A DNA stretch of 64,000 nucleotides, from positions 108,915,277 to 108,979,276 of the forward strand of contig NC_134278.1 in NCBI RefSeq assembly GCF_949628215.1, read 5' to 3'. This document shows positions 1 through 11,800 of this stretch, piece after piece. Both the position numbers and the translations under genes were made by a program. The notes beneath the pieces are model-generated. The model made no database searches. It was not told the origin of the DNA and was given only the letters and a program-made list of their open reading frames with translations. Source of the stretch: Phalacrocorax aristotelis (Eukaryota > Chordata > Aves > Suliformes > Phalacrocoracidae). Within the stretch, counting starts at the first letter, position 1; each line of letters begins with the position of its first letter.

Positions 1-2877
1 TCCAAATGTGAAAACATAACTAACTGAAAACATAGTTCTTGCTCTAAAGGAAAAGCAGCTGCAGTTATCCTTTTTTATTTCTTTCAGTGTCATGCCAAAA
101 AAGGTCTGCAAAGACCTGTGTGGGAGAGGAAGTGTAAAATTTCCCATTTAATCATTAATAGGAGCCGGTTTTTTTGGTGACTGGTACACTGCTGAAAGCT
201 GGCAAAGCAAATTTATTTTTGCACTCTGTGGACCAAACTCAACCGTGGGATAAGGAGACTGAAATTCCACTGAAGATTATGGGAGTTGTGCCCATGTGTT
301 TAAGTATTTTTACTCTAACCATAGGAGAGAGAGAGAAATACTTGTGATGCCCAAATCTTAGCAGAAGGCAGGGATATCTTACTTAAGACTGAAATTCACT
401 GTCTCCTTTGTTGAGGCTGATGCATCAAAGCACTCCTTTTTGCCAGAGGCCATAACAAATCTTCCTCTTACCTGTGAGGTAAAGGACTTAAAAGGAAGGT
501 TAGTGCTGATCAGGTTATTGTGCCATCTGATTCTGTGCACCTACTCCATGGTGACAGCCTCTAGCCTGTTGATTTTTGCTTATAAAAGTGGGTGCTCCGT
601 CTGGGATTTAAAGCTGAAAGACTAGTGACCCTGCTGTCGTAATACCCAGGGAGACAGAAAGCATGGAAATGAGTATGTGATTTGCTGATAAAGTATGTCA
701 AAAATTTATTGTTTGTCGAGATCTATGGGTATGGGGGGAGGTGTTAGCCACAATTCATGGTTTATTTCTCCTTCTCTACCCCTGAAGTCTCATAATCACT
801 AATTATTAATTATTATAGTCTTACACATGACTTTTTTTTTTCTGAAACAATCTTCATAGACCAGAAAAATGTTTGAAACTTGAAGGAAGTTTTGCATCCT
901 CACATCAACTGCTTAGCTGCATCATAACCTTACAGTAGAAGTATTGCATTTGTAGTTCATCAGCATGCAAATGGAGGTAAGAGAAGAAACTGGGTCTCAG
1001 AGAAGCTTCTATCGATCAGACTTGAGCTGACAGCAGGACTAAAAATACTGCATTATAAGTTAGCACATGCCTGGTTTCAACCAACCTTGTAATGAAAGAA
1101 AATATTTTACCTCCCACGCTATTCCACCTTTGAGTAATGCCCTCTGTTCCCTAACCCCTATAAGAAAAAGGCTCAGTGAGCTCACACCAGAGTAGCCTTC
1201 CACAAACTGGAAGGTTTTCCTGTACTAGGAAAATCTTTTGCTGCCCATGTGGAGTTTTTAGACATCATAATGCATCTAGAGCATTGTCTGTTGAAACTGC
1301 AAGGCAGTGTCAGTCTCAACAAGGGAAACAGGCTGTGCTTTCCTCATGAGTGTCTCTCCTTGGATATATGTGCCTTGTCTTCCTGCATGAGGCTGGTACT
1401 GAGGAGGTATGTTCAGGAACCTCAGAAGGGATTTCAGGAAGGGATCCACCTGGTCTGAGTCTGCATTGCCACCCTTCCCAGGTGCTCACAAGATGACTGG
1501 ATCAATTGTAAACATTAATAGTCCTTTTCTTGGAAGGAAGGGAGCAGGGGAAGTAATATGACATGGGGTGGGAAGGAGTAAATGTAGTTTGGAGGTCCAG
1601 GGCTGGGGCAAGATGTGACAACAGCTAAGACTTAAGCCAGTCATTCACTGATAGCTGCAAGTGCTTGTCTTCGGACTTTCTGGCAGGAGTAGGAGGAAGG
1701 ACATTTATGAAAGCAAGGTATTCTGAGAAAAGCAAGAAGAGAGCATTAGTCCATGTCATGAACTACACATCTCATATTTTTATTTCCCCAGATTCTGCAG
1801 TATTTGGATCTAATTTTCTGTCTTGCCAAGCTTTTGTCTTTGGTATTTTGGATTTCTGAAATGATGGCAGAGAACACCAACTCTGAATGTGCAGTCTGGC
1901 TAGAATGCTGGATGAAGGAGTGGCATATAATTCAGTAACAAAAACATTGTACTAGAGTTTCTTTGGAGTTTGTTTTGGAGGAAGCATCATTGTGGACAAA
2001 GTTCTTGTGGGCAAGACTTCTCATATTGTTAAGGCTGTCTGCCCTTTACATGTCTCTGCTCCTCCGGATGGCAGAACTGTTGAGGTATCTTTGTTTGTCC
2101 AGGAGTATGGGTGACAGAATATATTAGAAAGCTATTTCTGTTAATTGTTGAAATTCATTCTTATGGCAGCACGGTGAAAAGCTATGGGTAATTTTCCTTT
2201 CACATATATTTTCTTTAAGGATTAAGTTCCCTCCTCTGAGTACGGATGAAGAATGGTGCAAAAATAAAGTAAAATATTAAGGTTTCTATATAATTTGCTC
2301 AGACTTGCTACTTTTGTAGGCTAACTGATTAATATTTATGCAGATCATAGAACCAAATTGTGAATCATTATACTTACTATACGTATATAGCATATATAAA
2401 AGGCATACTCCTAAATAGGTTCTATGCATCTGCAGTGTGATAAAAGGTAATAAATGTAAACATAAAGTATGCTTCTTGAGTTTACGCAAGCAAACAGGAC
2501 CTCGAGAGATCTTAAGAGACATGCACAGATGAAAATGCAGATGAACCTGGACCTTGCAGTACCCGCACTTTTATCACCCTGCTTTTCTTTGACATAAGCC
2601 AAAAATAACATAACATTTTCCATGAGTCGGAAAGCAGGAATTTTTGCTGGAGTTATGATTCATTTATAGCTGTAGTTAGATGGCAGGAAAGGCTGTCTGT
2701 GAGCCACATGCTAACTGAGTTGGTTTTCTATACACACATACATATGTTCATACATTCCCTATATAAAGGTGCATTTACAAAATGTGTGTGGAGAGTGTGT
2801 GCGCATGCAAGCACCTATAATAACTGATGTAATACTTGCTTTGGCAGTGGACAGAGACAGGATAATGGAATGACATT
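1..2877. other. Noncoding unique sequence
   Basis: I see no gene or recognisable repeat here. Open frames on both strands are below 80 codons and show no family features. A TATA-like string lies near 579-588, but no CpG patch or good splice donor accompanies it, so I do not call a promoter. Confidence 0.6.
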
Positions 2878-2924
2878 CTAGGTCTACTTTTCTTCCAAGT
2901 TTCTGTTTGTTAGAGTAGACCTAG
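2878..2924. repeat. Inverted repeat / stem-loop
   Basis: CTAGGTCTACT at 2878-2888 is exactly complementary to AGTAGACCTAG at 2914-2924. This gives an 11-bp perfect stem around a 25-nt T-rich loop. Nothing adjacent suggests a terminator or a known small RNA. It may be a remnant of a transposon terminal repeat or chance. Confidence 0.5.
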
Positions 2925-4759
2925 TGTAATTTATCTATGGAATAAAAGCACAAGTATTGGGACTGGGAGGAACTAATTGAATAGATCCTTCATTCCTTTT
3001 GCTTCACCTTCAATTAGTTGCCCTAACAGGAATCCCACTCGCAAGGTCCTAAGGGACAAATGCACTGCAGGATTGCTGTTAATAGCAACACTTGTATCAA
3101 GCCAATGAACACAAAGATTATAAGGTTGGTATAAGATAGAAATAATGATGTGAAGTGCCATCTTTGTTTCCCAAACCAAGATTCCCAGCTGTGCTCTGTT
3201 TGCACAGACGTACTAAAAGCGGCCATGGGAGGAAGATACAGCTTGCTTTAGAAGAGCAGTCAGTATGTACAGACTTATTTTTAAACCAGCCAGGTTATTT
3301 AATCATTTTACTCATAGGTGGAAACTCACTTCATTTAGTCAGGTGAAAAATGGCCAAGATGTGTGAGGCTTGAGGAAAGGGAAAACAGGCTTGAAGACTG
3401 GAAAGTACTAACTAGAAGTCACTCACTGTGGTTCACTCTTTACAGCTGGACAACGTTTCCCATAATATAGTATATCTGTAGGATTTCTATCATCTACTAC
3501 TTGTGATTCAGCTAAAGGCAAGACCGTGGAGGTCACTGGAGGTGAAATCTAGTATGGAGCCAGCCCATGGAGGCAAACAGAAAGAGACATCCAATCTATA
3601 GTTTTCTATGAATCATTATGACGTCTCAGGGGCAAATTATTGCTGAACTGACCCCAAATAAATTGGTGCTTCTTGACAGCTAAAATATCTTGACTTGGAT
3701 TCACCTAAAACTGCATATGTTATTAAAATTTTCCTGGTGTACAGTCAAAAATATAATTTTTTCCTGTAAACAATAAGTGTTTAAATGGAAAACTGCGTCT
3801 CAGGTACTGTCACTTTCCACCTATTCTATCTAGTTCTTTCTGCATGGATGGCATATTTAAATTCCTGAATATTATTTAACTCATAAAAAAGATATGTAAA
3901 TAATGCAAAGAAATTACCAGAAGAGGTTAAAAAGCTGCTTTTTCTTTTTTTTCTTTTTTTTTTTTCTTTTTTTAAATTGGCCATACCATTCTAACCTTTT
4001 TTTAGGTCTTCTCTGCTGTTCTCCCCCCACGTTACCAACTGTTTGTTTGGGCATATTTTTAACACGGTAGCCCGATAAAGACACCAGTACTAATATGTAT
4101 GCTTACAAAGATTGTTTTTTTTCCCCTCCAGATGTCTTTGCTATCCTGTCTGTAGGCCAAACTATACACCACTTATTTACAATATGGAGCACTAACTAAT
4201 AGAAATACTCAGAAGGTTTAGTGAGGTTGCTCATGCATTTAACAAACATGAAGAGAGGAGAAAATAACACTTAGAACAACTCTTTCCTGTTTTGCTTTGC
4301 TTTGTTTGGGTTGTTTTTTTTTGTTTGTTTCTTTTATTAACTGAATATAAATGCAAATCCTGAGTGAGGTTGCTTGTTTTCACCCTTGGAAGGTGAGGTT
4401 GATTCCTTGAGCCAAGGCATGGGGTTTTTTGGGTTTTTTTCTAAATGGCCCAAGTTGATTAAGCCTTTTGTTTCTCTATTTTTAGGGAGGTTACAAAACG
4501 AGGGGTTTCTTTTTTTTAAGACCACCTCTGGCACCAAATCTCTCCTTTAAAAAAGTTCACTTGTTATCATTTGGCAAACCTCAGGCAGGTCTCTGGACAA
4601 AAATAGCTTTTTTTAATAGGAAATGAGCTTAAGTAAAATGAATATAAATAAGTTTGTACATAAAAACAGAGCTATTGTTAGTCTATGTCTGGATACTTCT
4701 CTCATTTGAGCATTTAATCTCTCTGGCCATTTTTTGACAGCTCACATATTTGGACAACC
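2925..4759. other. Noncoding sequence with T-rich tract
   Basis: Unique AT-rich DNA with no supported gene. A T-rich run with scattered C lies at about 3939-3973, and shorter T runs lie near 4313-4336 and 4424-4440. These could be decayed minus-strand poly(A) tails of retroposed sequence, but no body of an element is recognisable beside them. Confidence 0.5.
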
Positions 4760-4835
4760 TCAGGCTGAAAAAGACCTAGATCCCAGGTTCCCACTTCCCA
4801 AGGTAATGCTCCAACCACTGAGCTATTACATTAAA
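4760..4835 (-). mobile_element. Probable ancient SINE (MIR/CORE-type) fragment
   Basis: The stretch contains CTAGATCCCAGGTTCCCA and then CAACCACTGAGCTATTACA. In order, these resemble the reverse complement of the tRNA-derived head (A and B boxes) of MIR-like SINEs. The copy is short and diverged and the call is from memory of the family pattern. A decayed tRNA pseudogene is the alternative. Confidence 0.35.
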
Positions 4836-5599
4836 CACAGCTTGTGGTACCAAACATCACTTAAAAAGGTAGCCTCTGCTTGAGTCTATGAAAAACAAGG
4901 CAGAGTCTTTTGTGAAGAGATGTCCCAAGCTGCCAATCTTAAAAAGGGTAAGATAACCTCTCTGTAGCAAGGAATGAAGGGCAGAAACTCTGGGAGGGGT
5001 AAATATCTGGGACAGTGTCTTGCATTTAGCATTTTCTCTTGGGTGGTTTCAAGTAGCTGCATGCTGAGCACGCTTATGTCAGTTGTGGCTCCTTGTTCAA
5101 AGGCTGCTTTAGCTTCTATACTGAGACTCCTAACTCTCATTAACTGTATAGAAATCTGAGACACCTCCAGTCTCTGGATGCCACAGGGAGGTAGGCAATA
5201 TACCATTTTCTTTTAATTGCATCTGGCTATAAATGACTTTGGAACATGCACTCAACTGATTTGTGCTTCCAGGAAAATCCCAGCCATGATAAAGCATTTG
5301 CAGGGTCAATCTCATAATTTGACAGTGAAGATATTAAACTGGAACAATTTTAACTAGTGTCTTTAATTTTCTATCTTGAAACAATTTCCTTATAAAACTT
5401 CTCTTTGGAGTCTGAAGGTTTCTTTATAATTGTATCTTATAGTGAGCAACATTTTCACATAGAAGGCAAGAGAGAGGGAAAAAGAAAAGTTGTCCTTTTA
5501 AAAACGTACCTGAAGTATTAGTAGCATGTAAATCAAGGGGTTGATATTAATTTCAGAGCCTTCAAAAAAGGCTTGGTGGATTGTATCCATTACTGCCCA
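4836..5599. other. Noncoding unique sequence
   Basis: No gene or repeat recognised. Open frames overlap on both strands (up to 106 codons at 4886-5206, minus) with no known motif and no paired splice signals. Confidence 0.5.
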
Positions 5600-5680
5600 T
5601 GGCCCTGATTCAACTTTTATAGAAGTCAATAGGCGTTCTGCCTGTTTCCTCCCATAGCTGTTTGGATCAGGCCCAAGGCA
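5600..5680. repeat. Remnant of an ancient amniote palindromic repeat
   Basis: GGCCCTGATTCAAC near 5601 and TTTGGATCAGGCCC near 5661 face each other as imperfect inverted ends, with AGAAGTCAATAGG between them. This layout (GGCCTGATCC ends, 'AAGTCAATGGG' middle) is one I know as common in reptile and bird DNA. I cannot give a library name with certainty. Confidence 0.45.
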
Positions 5681-7248
5681 AACAAGAATAGCCATGGGGA
5701 GATGCTACAAACAGTAAAGTTTAAAAGAAAAAAAAAAAAAGTTGAGCAGCATCTGGTGGGCAGTAGCAAGAATGTACCAAGAATGCCCTACGTAAGTATG
5801 GCATAGACTGAACAATGTTTTTGTGCCTGCAATTTATTTAAAGACTATTACACTTCCTGGGTTTTCAAACTGAAATTAATAGAGTGGAGATGAGGTTAAA
5901 TAGCTGATGCAAAACCTTTTCTTCCCTCTGGTTTGCAAGTAAAGCCTGGCTTCCAGTGCCACAGGTACTGAGGAGGGGGCCATGGAGGCCATGCTGCCCG
6001 TTGGGATGTCACCTCCTGCCTTCCCCAGGCCCGCTAAAACCCAGCTCCCTGTCAGGGAGACTGGCAACAACAGGGGAAAAAAGTCAGCCAATTTCTTCAG
6101 AGGTGTTTTATGTGAGGGCCTGTCTTCCCTGGGCATGGCCTCGTACAAAAGGGCTCAGAAAGGAGGGTGACCTCCTGATCCCCAGTGATGGCCAAAAAAT
6201 AAATGAGAACTAGCCCTGAAGCAGTCCCTCTGCGGGTATGAAGCGACCCCCCCCCGTCCTTGCTGAGGTTTATTTATAGATAGCCTTATTTGTTTGTATT
6301 GTCAAGGAGCAATAATTCCTAGATTATTTCTTAAGTGTCTAGAGAATAAAGATCAAATGCTGCCAAATGTACACATGACACATAAATGAGAGTATAACAG
6401 CAGAATCCTCCTTTGTCATGGAAATTGTGTTGGTTTCCTGTTAAGAAAATGAAAAGCAGATGTTAAAAAACATAGCTGGTTGTATGCATACTCATGCTGC
6501 ATTGGGACGGCTTGGATTATGAAATGGGGAATACTGAGGGGAAGGAGGGTGGTTTTAATTTTACTTAAAAAAAAAAAAAAGGGGGCTGCTATTCAGATGT
6601 TACTGGTAAACTAGAATATATCACCTTCAACTGATTAATGGTATATGAAATACTAATGAGGATCCTTTCTAGATGACAGCACTGAGAGTGATACTGCAAA
6701 TGCCAGGATTTTCTATTTTATAGCGGGTACTTTTTGTCATGAACAAGAACTTGGGCAAGTCAGAGCTCCTCCCTCTGCCTTGTATTCCCTCTAGCTGGCA
6801 GTTGATCACGGCTATCCCATGACAGCTTCTTGATAAATGAATTGGTCATGACTTTCCTTATAATGTGATTTGAAGGTGGAAGGCAGGGAGAGGGGTGGAA
6901 TTAAAGCCTGCAAGGAGGGGAAGGCAGGTTGCTGCTTTCAGGGTGCCTCTGCCATGGAAAGGCTTCTACCAAAGGAGAGAAAACCTCATTCTGAGCACCT
7001 CTCCCCACCCTGTGTAGAAATGTTATGTGTATCGAGGAGAGAGGAAAAGAGCAGAGGTGTTATGGGAAGGCTGTTATGGGAAAAGGCAGTGTGAAAATAA
7101 GTGATTATTTATAACACTGCTTGCTCAGGTAGTTCCATGAAAGACACATCTCTCTTCTGTGAGGGTATGAAACTATGTGAGATTTGGGATATGCCAACTG
7201 TGGTGGAAAAGTCCTGATATTCCCCCCGCTCCCCTCCTTTTTTTTCAG
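5681..7248. other. Noncoding sequence with A-tracts
   Basis: No supported gene. A-tracts lie at about 5729-5742 and 6567-6580, and a C run at about 6248-6256. A moderately GC-rich patch at about 5950-6240 gives overlapping open frames on both strands (up to 90 codons), the expected result of base composition. No CpG cluster or domain is visible in it. Confidence 0.5.
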
Positions 7249-7324
7249 GTGGCTCTACTGATTCTTGGTTGGTCTGCAGGTTTTTTAATGACCTGTTGCT
7301 GCAGTGCCACTTCCTGTTTGTACA
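7249..7324 (+). other. Candidate exon, hydrophobic open frame
   Basis: A 76-bp block has strong splice-like borders. Upstream, a C/T tract of about 27 nt (7221-7248) has a single G before ending in CAG, and a branch-point-like CTGAT lies near 7214. Downstream the border is ACA/GTAAGT. One frame reads VALLILGWSAGFLMTCCC and on to SCLY, which is hydrophobic and cysteine-rich like a membrane segment. A second frame is also open. I recognise no family, and no partner exon is evident. It could be an exon of a noncoding RNA, a cryptic exon or chance. Confidence 0.25.
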
Positions 7325-7380
7325 GTAAGTTGACGTATTGGAAGTTTGAAAGACTGCCCTGTCTTCTATGTAATTGATAT

Positions 7381-7421
7381 TAAATATATATACATATTAT
7401 ACATATATATATATGTATACA
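7381..7421. repeat. AT-rich simple repeat
   Basis: An imperfect alternating AT/CATA stretch directly follows the exon-like block. It is a low-complexity microsatellite and is likely to be length-variable. Confidence 0.8.
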
Positions 7422-9696
7422 GTCTCTTAACAGGAAATGGGCAGGGTTGAGGCAGGTTTCAGCTTTATCCATGGGAGCAATCCTCCAGGTAGGGAGAAAG
7501 AGCTCCCCAGGAATGTAAATGCTTCCAGGCTGTCTCCCCCAGAGATGGAGAGGGTGATTTGGGGTGAGCAGGCAGCAACAGCAGGACCAGGAGAGAGGAA
7601 GGTCAATGCCTTCCCTCAGCACCCCACCAGTCATCCAGTGGCATCAGTGCTGCTCACCTTTAGAAGCAACACTGGCTTTAGCTGCATGAATTTACCTTGG
7701 CCATCGCATGTGGCTACTCCTAGCCCGTGTTATGCAAGGGAAACACGTATCGCAGCCAGTTGCTGAGGAGTCCCAGGGAAGGCATGAGTGCACACTGGCT
7801 GGAGAGCTTAAACTGGTATTTCTTCTGAAACAGTTAAAAAGTATTAGGACTGAATGTTCCTGAGATCAAGGCAGGGGGATGTGAAATACAGTCATATTTC
7901 ACAACAATAATCAACATTTTCAAGGGTTTTCAACAGCTGAAAATACTCCTTTTTTTATTTGACAAATTCTCAGCTGTTGTTTTTCTGTTTCTTCAAGTGT
8001 CCTCTGTCTTTGCCTTTTTATTTTTCCATTTGCATTTTTTCTCCCTGTGTAGTTAACAACTATTTGCACGGGTGTATGTATGTGTATGCAAATTTTAAAT
8101 AAATAAAAATCTGACACTGGCAATCTGGCTGCAATCTCAGTGGATTCTAAGAGCAGAAGGTAGACAGCTCACTAACTGCTTTGCTGAAGTTCCTTAAATT
8201 CATAGGGAGATGGTATGGGTTCTGTATATAGGTGAGACAGATTTTAACACCACATGCAGCCAACTCAGCTATGAAGTACACTGAAAACTTCTTTATTTAC
8301 CCTGGAGAATCTATATTTTTCCCTGTCTATGCATGAATGTGTAACCTCAGTATGCACTTCCTTTTGATTCTGCTTCTTCTCTTCCTCGCTTCAATCCATG
8401 CAGCGAGGATAGGCAAGCTCCAGATTCCTGGATGTGATTAAAAGGTCACCTCCTTTTGCAGTTGTTGCTATTCCACTTCTAACCTCAGGATTGCAGGGGA
8501 GAGCAAGTCTTGAAATGTTCAGGGCCTTATTTCTTGGATGAGTATCCAGCAATATTTATCTGAATCATCTGATGCAAAACTGAATTGGGAAAAGAAGATA
8601 TCTTTGGAGTATGTTTCCTCATTAATTACACTCAGAAATATTTAGTGTTTTGCTTTGGGACTTTGTTGCTTCCACATCCATCCCAGGTCGAAATTGGAGA
8701 AAGAGATGTATGAAAACGTGTAGGCTATTATTTGTACTATCTGGTGACTGAAGTGAAATTATATTGATGGTGTAAGGACTTAATGATCAGAGCACCCAAA
8801 ATGCTTCAAGGAATTAAATTATTTTTTAATTGTAGATGACATTGGAAGGACCCCTTGGTGACAGTTGCTTCAGAGAAGTAAACTGGAGAGGCTCAGAAGT
8901 TATTCTCACACCCCGAGGACTGTATGTCTTCTCACATCATATTTAATGTACTTTGAGGAAACAAAACAGGACCTTCCCCACTGCTGACACCAGCTCTGTG
9001 CTGTGTCTGTAGCTCACCAGAGCATTTGAGCTCTGAAGACATCAGCTTGGCACACTTTGTAACTCTGAAATTCTTCAAAAGATGTAAATTTTTTGGTGTG
9101 TTGCTGGTTCGCTTCACACAGACAAAATCAGAAGCTGCAGCCGTGAGTCTTTGGACGCAGGAGGAGGAGATGGGTTTCCCAATGGGCTTTTGTCAGCGGT
9201 GCTCCTTGGTGGGTCGAAGGGTTCATTCACGAGGGGCTTAGCCTCTCTTCGAAGGAGCTGATGGCTGTTTTGATCTTTCCCTTGCTGATTTAGCAGTGCA
9301 TTGAGTTGCTGGTTCTGAGTGGGGAAGATTATAAAACCTTATATCCCCCGAATATGACGTTCTACCAGACCTAAAGTATTTTTAACACCCATTAATGTCT
9401 TGGGTTGTTTTAAAGTCTTGCTGTAGGAATGTTCACCCATGGAAAAAATTGCTTCTATGGGAGAAACATTTTGCTTTAGAATAGTTACTGGGAAAATTTG
9501 TTTCTTTAGATCAAAGAAAATAACAGAAGAAAACTCCCTTTATTTTTCTCATTAGAAAAAGAAAGACAGTCTTAAAGCATCGAGAAAAACAATATACCTT
9601 TTAGGAGGAGGCTGGGTTGAGCCTAATTTTAAATGGTTTTCTGGGAGGTTTAGACTGCCCTTTTTGTAAAAACTGCTTTTTGCCTGTCCCCACAGA
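7422..9696. other. Noncoding unique sequence
   Basis: No gene recognised. The part at 7437-7790 is somewhat GC-richer and supports open frames on both strands (109 and 84 codons) without motifs. The rest is AT-rich unique DNA. A GTGAGT donor-like site near 9143 has only a weak upstream partner. Confidence 0.5.
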
Positions 9697-9917
9697 GGGG
9701 AGCGGGAGCCGGGGCGTGCGGCGGGGCCGGGAGGATGCGGCGTGGGCCGGGATGCGGGACCCGTCTGCACCAGCCCGTGCTGAAACCAAGTTTCTTTTGG
9801 GGTACCAGCCAGACACCCGTGCGGGTTTTGACACGAGCCAATGCTAGCAGTCGGAGGTCGCCGTTTTCTGAGCCTGCCACTAAATTCCTTGACAAGAAGG
9901 TGGCGCTGGCACTCCGA
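9697..9917. promoter_or_regulatory. CpG-dense patch, possible small promoter
   Basis: I count 20 CpG dinucleotides between about 9702 and 9917, 12 of them before 9777. The sequence around it is nearly CpG-free. The left part (9697-9731) holds five closely spaced G runs and could fold as a G-quadruplex. Unmethylated CpG patches in vertebrates commonly mark promoters. No TATA box or clear first-exon donor is visible, so the direction is unknown. An acceptor-like CCTGTCCCCACAG ends at 9695. Overlapping open frames on both strands (up to 116 codons) have no recognised domain and probably reflect GC content. Confidence 0.35.
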
Positions 9918-10420
9918 GGTTGGGATTTCTTGCAGTGGGTGACTTCACATCCACAGGGGTACCTTTTAACCAATTTCTACGGGCTGCATCAAGTGGAAAA
10001 ACAACTTCCCTGCAGCTGTTTTATGTTGCTTGGGGTTTGGTTTTTTATTTTTGTTCCGATTTTTTTATTAATGCTCGGCACTTAGAAATCCTGCTCCCCT
10101 GCAAACAGGGTCCTCTCTTCTGTGAAATGCAGCCTGAACTAGTTCATACATTACACCACCTTCATTATAGCCCAGCACTAACCAACTTTGGGAAGCTTTT
10201 GGTTACAATGGGCTTCTTTGTAAGGAGGGTGTATGCCTTTGCGGGTGACCTCTGTGAGCAGTGGTTCATTTTAGTGGGGTAGAGGACATGGTGCCATGAG
10301 GGGGGAACCCTGCCCTGGTGTCAGCACAGGGTTTTTGTTATTTTGCTGACTTAAGTGCTCAGGGTGTAACTTCAAACTTCGCTCTGTTCCCAAAGCCACT
10401 TTTTTTTTTTTTGCACTCAC
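9918..10420. other. Noncoding sequence
   Basis: The sequence returns to AT-rich, CpG-poor composition. A T run lies at about 10400-10412. No gene or repeat is recognised. Confidence 0.5.
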
Positions 10421-10498
10421 CTCTTGCTTGTTTGTGTCTAAGTCCATGTGTTAGGTACAATTTTATCAAAGTGTGATGTCCCATCTTCTCCAGGCTGC
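10421..10498 (-). other. Candidate exon on the minus strand
   Basis: Read on minus, a pyrimidine-rich acceptor (CCTGTCATTCTCAG) borders a 78-bp block that ends at AGAG/GTGAGTGC, a near-ideal donor. One of three frames stays open (SLEKMGHHTLIKLYL and on). No protein family is recognised. It lies about 0.5 kb to the right of the CpG patch, so a minus-strand transcript crossing it would run toward that patch. It may be a noncoding RNA exon or chance. Confidence 0.18.
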
Positions 10499-11634
10499 CT
10501 GAGAATGACAGGTGTTAATGAGAGTGAATTGGATTCACTTTAACCTTGAACTTCAAGGCATAAAAAAAAAAATCATTGTCCTTTTCTCTCTAAACACCTT
10601 AATTTTTTTGTTTACCCAACCATTTTGGTAAGTACCAGCCATATACATTGCAGGGCAAATGATTGCTGTTATCTTCAGTATACTCTAGGTGTGTGTGAGT
10701 GGTGTGTACATAAAATATGTGCCTCTACTTGCAAGGCGCTCTAGTGTGCCACGTATTTCTCCTTCTAAGATTGTTTGCATACTTTGCCACATACACTGAC
10801 TACAGTTTTCAGGCACCATAAAATAAGTTTAGGATATGAAAGGGTTAAGTCTCTTGTTACTGGCTGTGCAAATAGCCTGTGTGTACATAGCTGTATTCTC
10901 TTTCTAGACAGATTTTTTTATTTTTAATAATTTAACTATGACATTAAAAATTCAAGTTTTTCTTAAATTCTATGGGGTTTTTTTATGAAGTCACTTAATA
11001 ATAAAGTACTATATCACAAATTTCTCTACATTAATTTCTCTCTTAAGTTGGTGGGGGAGGGATGGGAGAGCTGGGGAGAAGGTGGTGTGTATGAACTCAA
11101 GGCTGCATTTGGCAATTTGGCCGAGTGCTTCCTGCCGGCACAATGGTTACCCCAGTATGCAATTTGTGCAAAACGGATAGATGATTTTCTTCGTAAGCAT
11201 TAAGTACAAAGGGTACTCCATGATGCCATCTAATTGCTTAATCCCCAAGGAGTTCTTCAGGCATTTATTTAACACTAATTGCATGTGTAAATGTTCTTAA
11301 TTTACAGCGTGTGAAAGTTGCAATGAATGCACACAACAGAGGATGTCAAAGTGACACTTCATGGAAAGATGCAGTTAAGGCAGTGTTAAGTTACTTCTAA
11401 ATAGGATTAATCATTTATTAAAGTTCAAAGCTCATCAGAACACAGGAACAAGCATATGATGACTTGTTATTGTTCAAAAGTAACTTGTGGATGGGAGTCA
11501 TGCCTCTAAAATTTCTATGATATAACTTAGTGCATTGCAGTAAATGATGAACTTAAAAAGCTAAGCAGGGCAAAGATTCAACACAAGGCAAAGAACTTGG
11601 CTTGGCAACCGTTGCACAAAGCCTGCTTGGGCTG
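10499..11634. other. Noncoding unique sequence
   Basis: AT-rich unique DNA. A short A-tract at about 10562-10572 and T runs near 10600 and 10915-10985 are the only low-complexity features. No supported gene. Confidence 0.5.
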
Positions 11635-11800
11635 TTAATTAGCGCTTGCATTGTAATAGAACCGTGGCGTCCCAGGCACTGTACATACAGAGCTGTAGTC
11701 AGGGAGAGTGTGTGTGGGGGGTGGTCCCTGCACTAGAGCTTGTACAGTTTCAGCCCACGAGATACAGGAACAAATTCGTTTTGCAGGGCACAGTGCATCC
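11635..11800. mobile_element. Ancient LINE/SINE remnant
   Basis: The order of short matches (TTGCATTGTAATAG, CCAGGCACTGTACATAC, GTCCCTGCACTAGAGCTTG) follows a worn element I know from reptile and bird DNA, whose intact copies read roughly 'aggcactgtacaaacac' then 'gtccctgccc..agagctta'. It belongs among old CR1-clade/L2-L3 or CORE-SINE sequences; I cannot fix the subfamily. The 131-codon minus frame over this region (11635-12030) is therefore unlikely to be a gene. Confidence 0.45.

Noticed and set aside
9735-10085. 116-codon frame starting in the CpG patch
   Set aside because: GC-rich sequence lengthens frames on both strands; opposed frames overlap it and its 3' half runs into ordinary AT-rich DNA.
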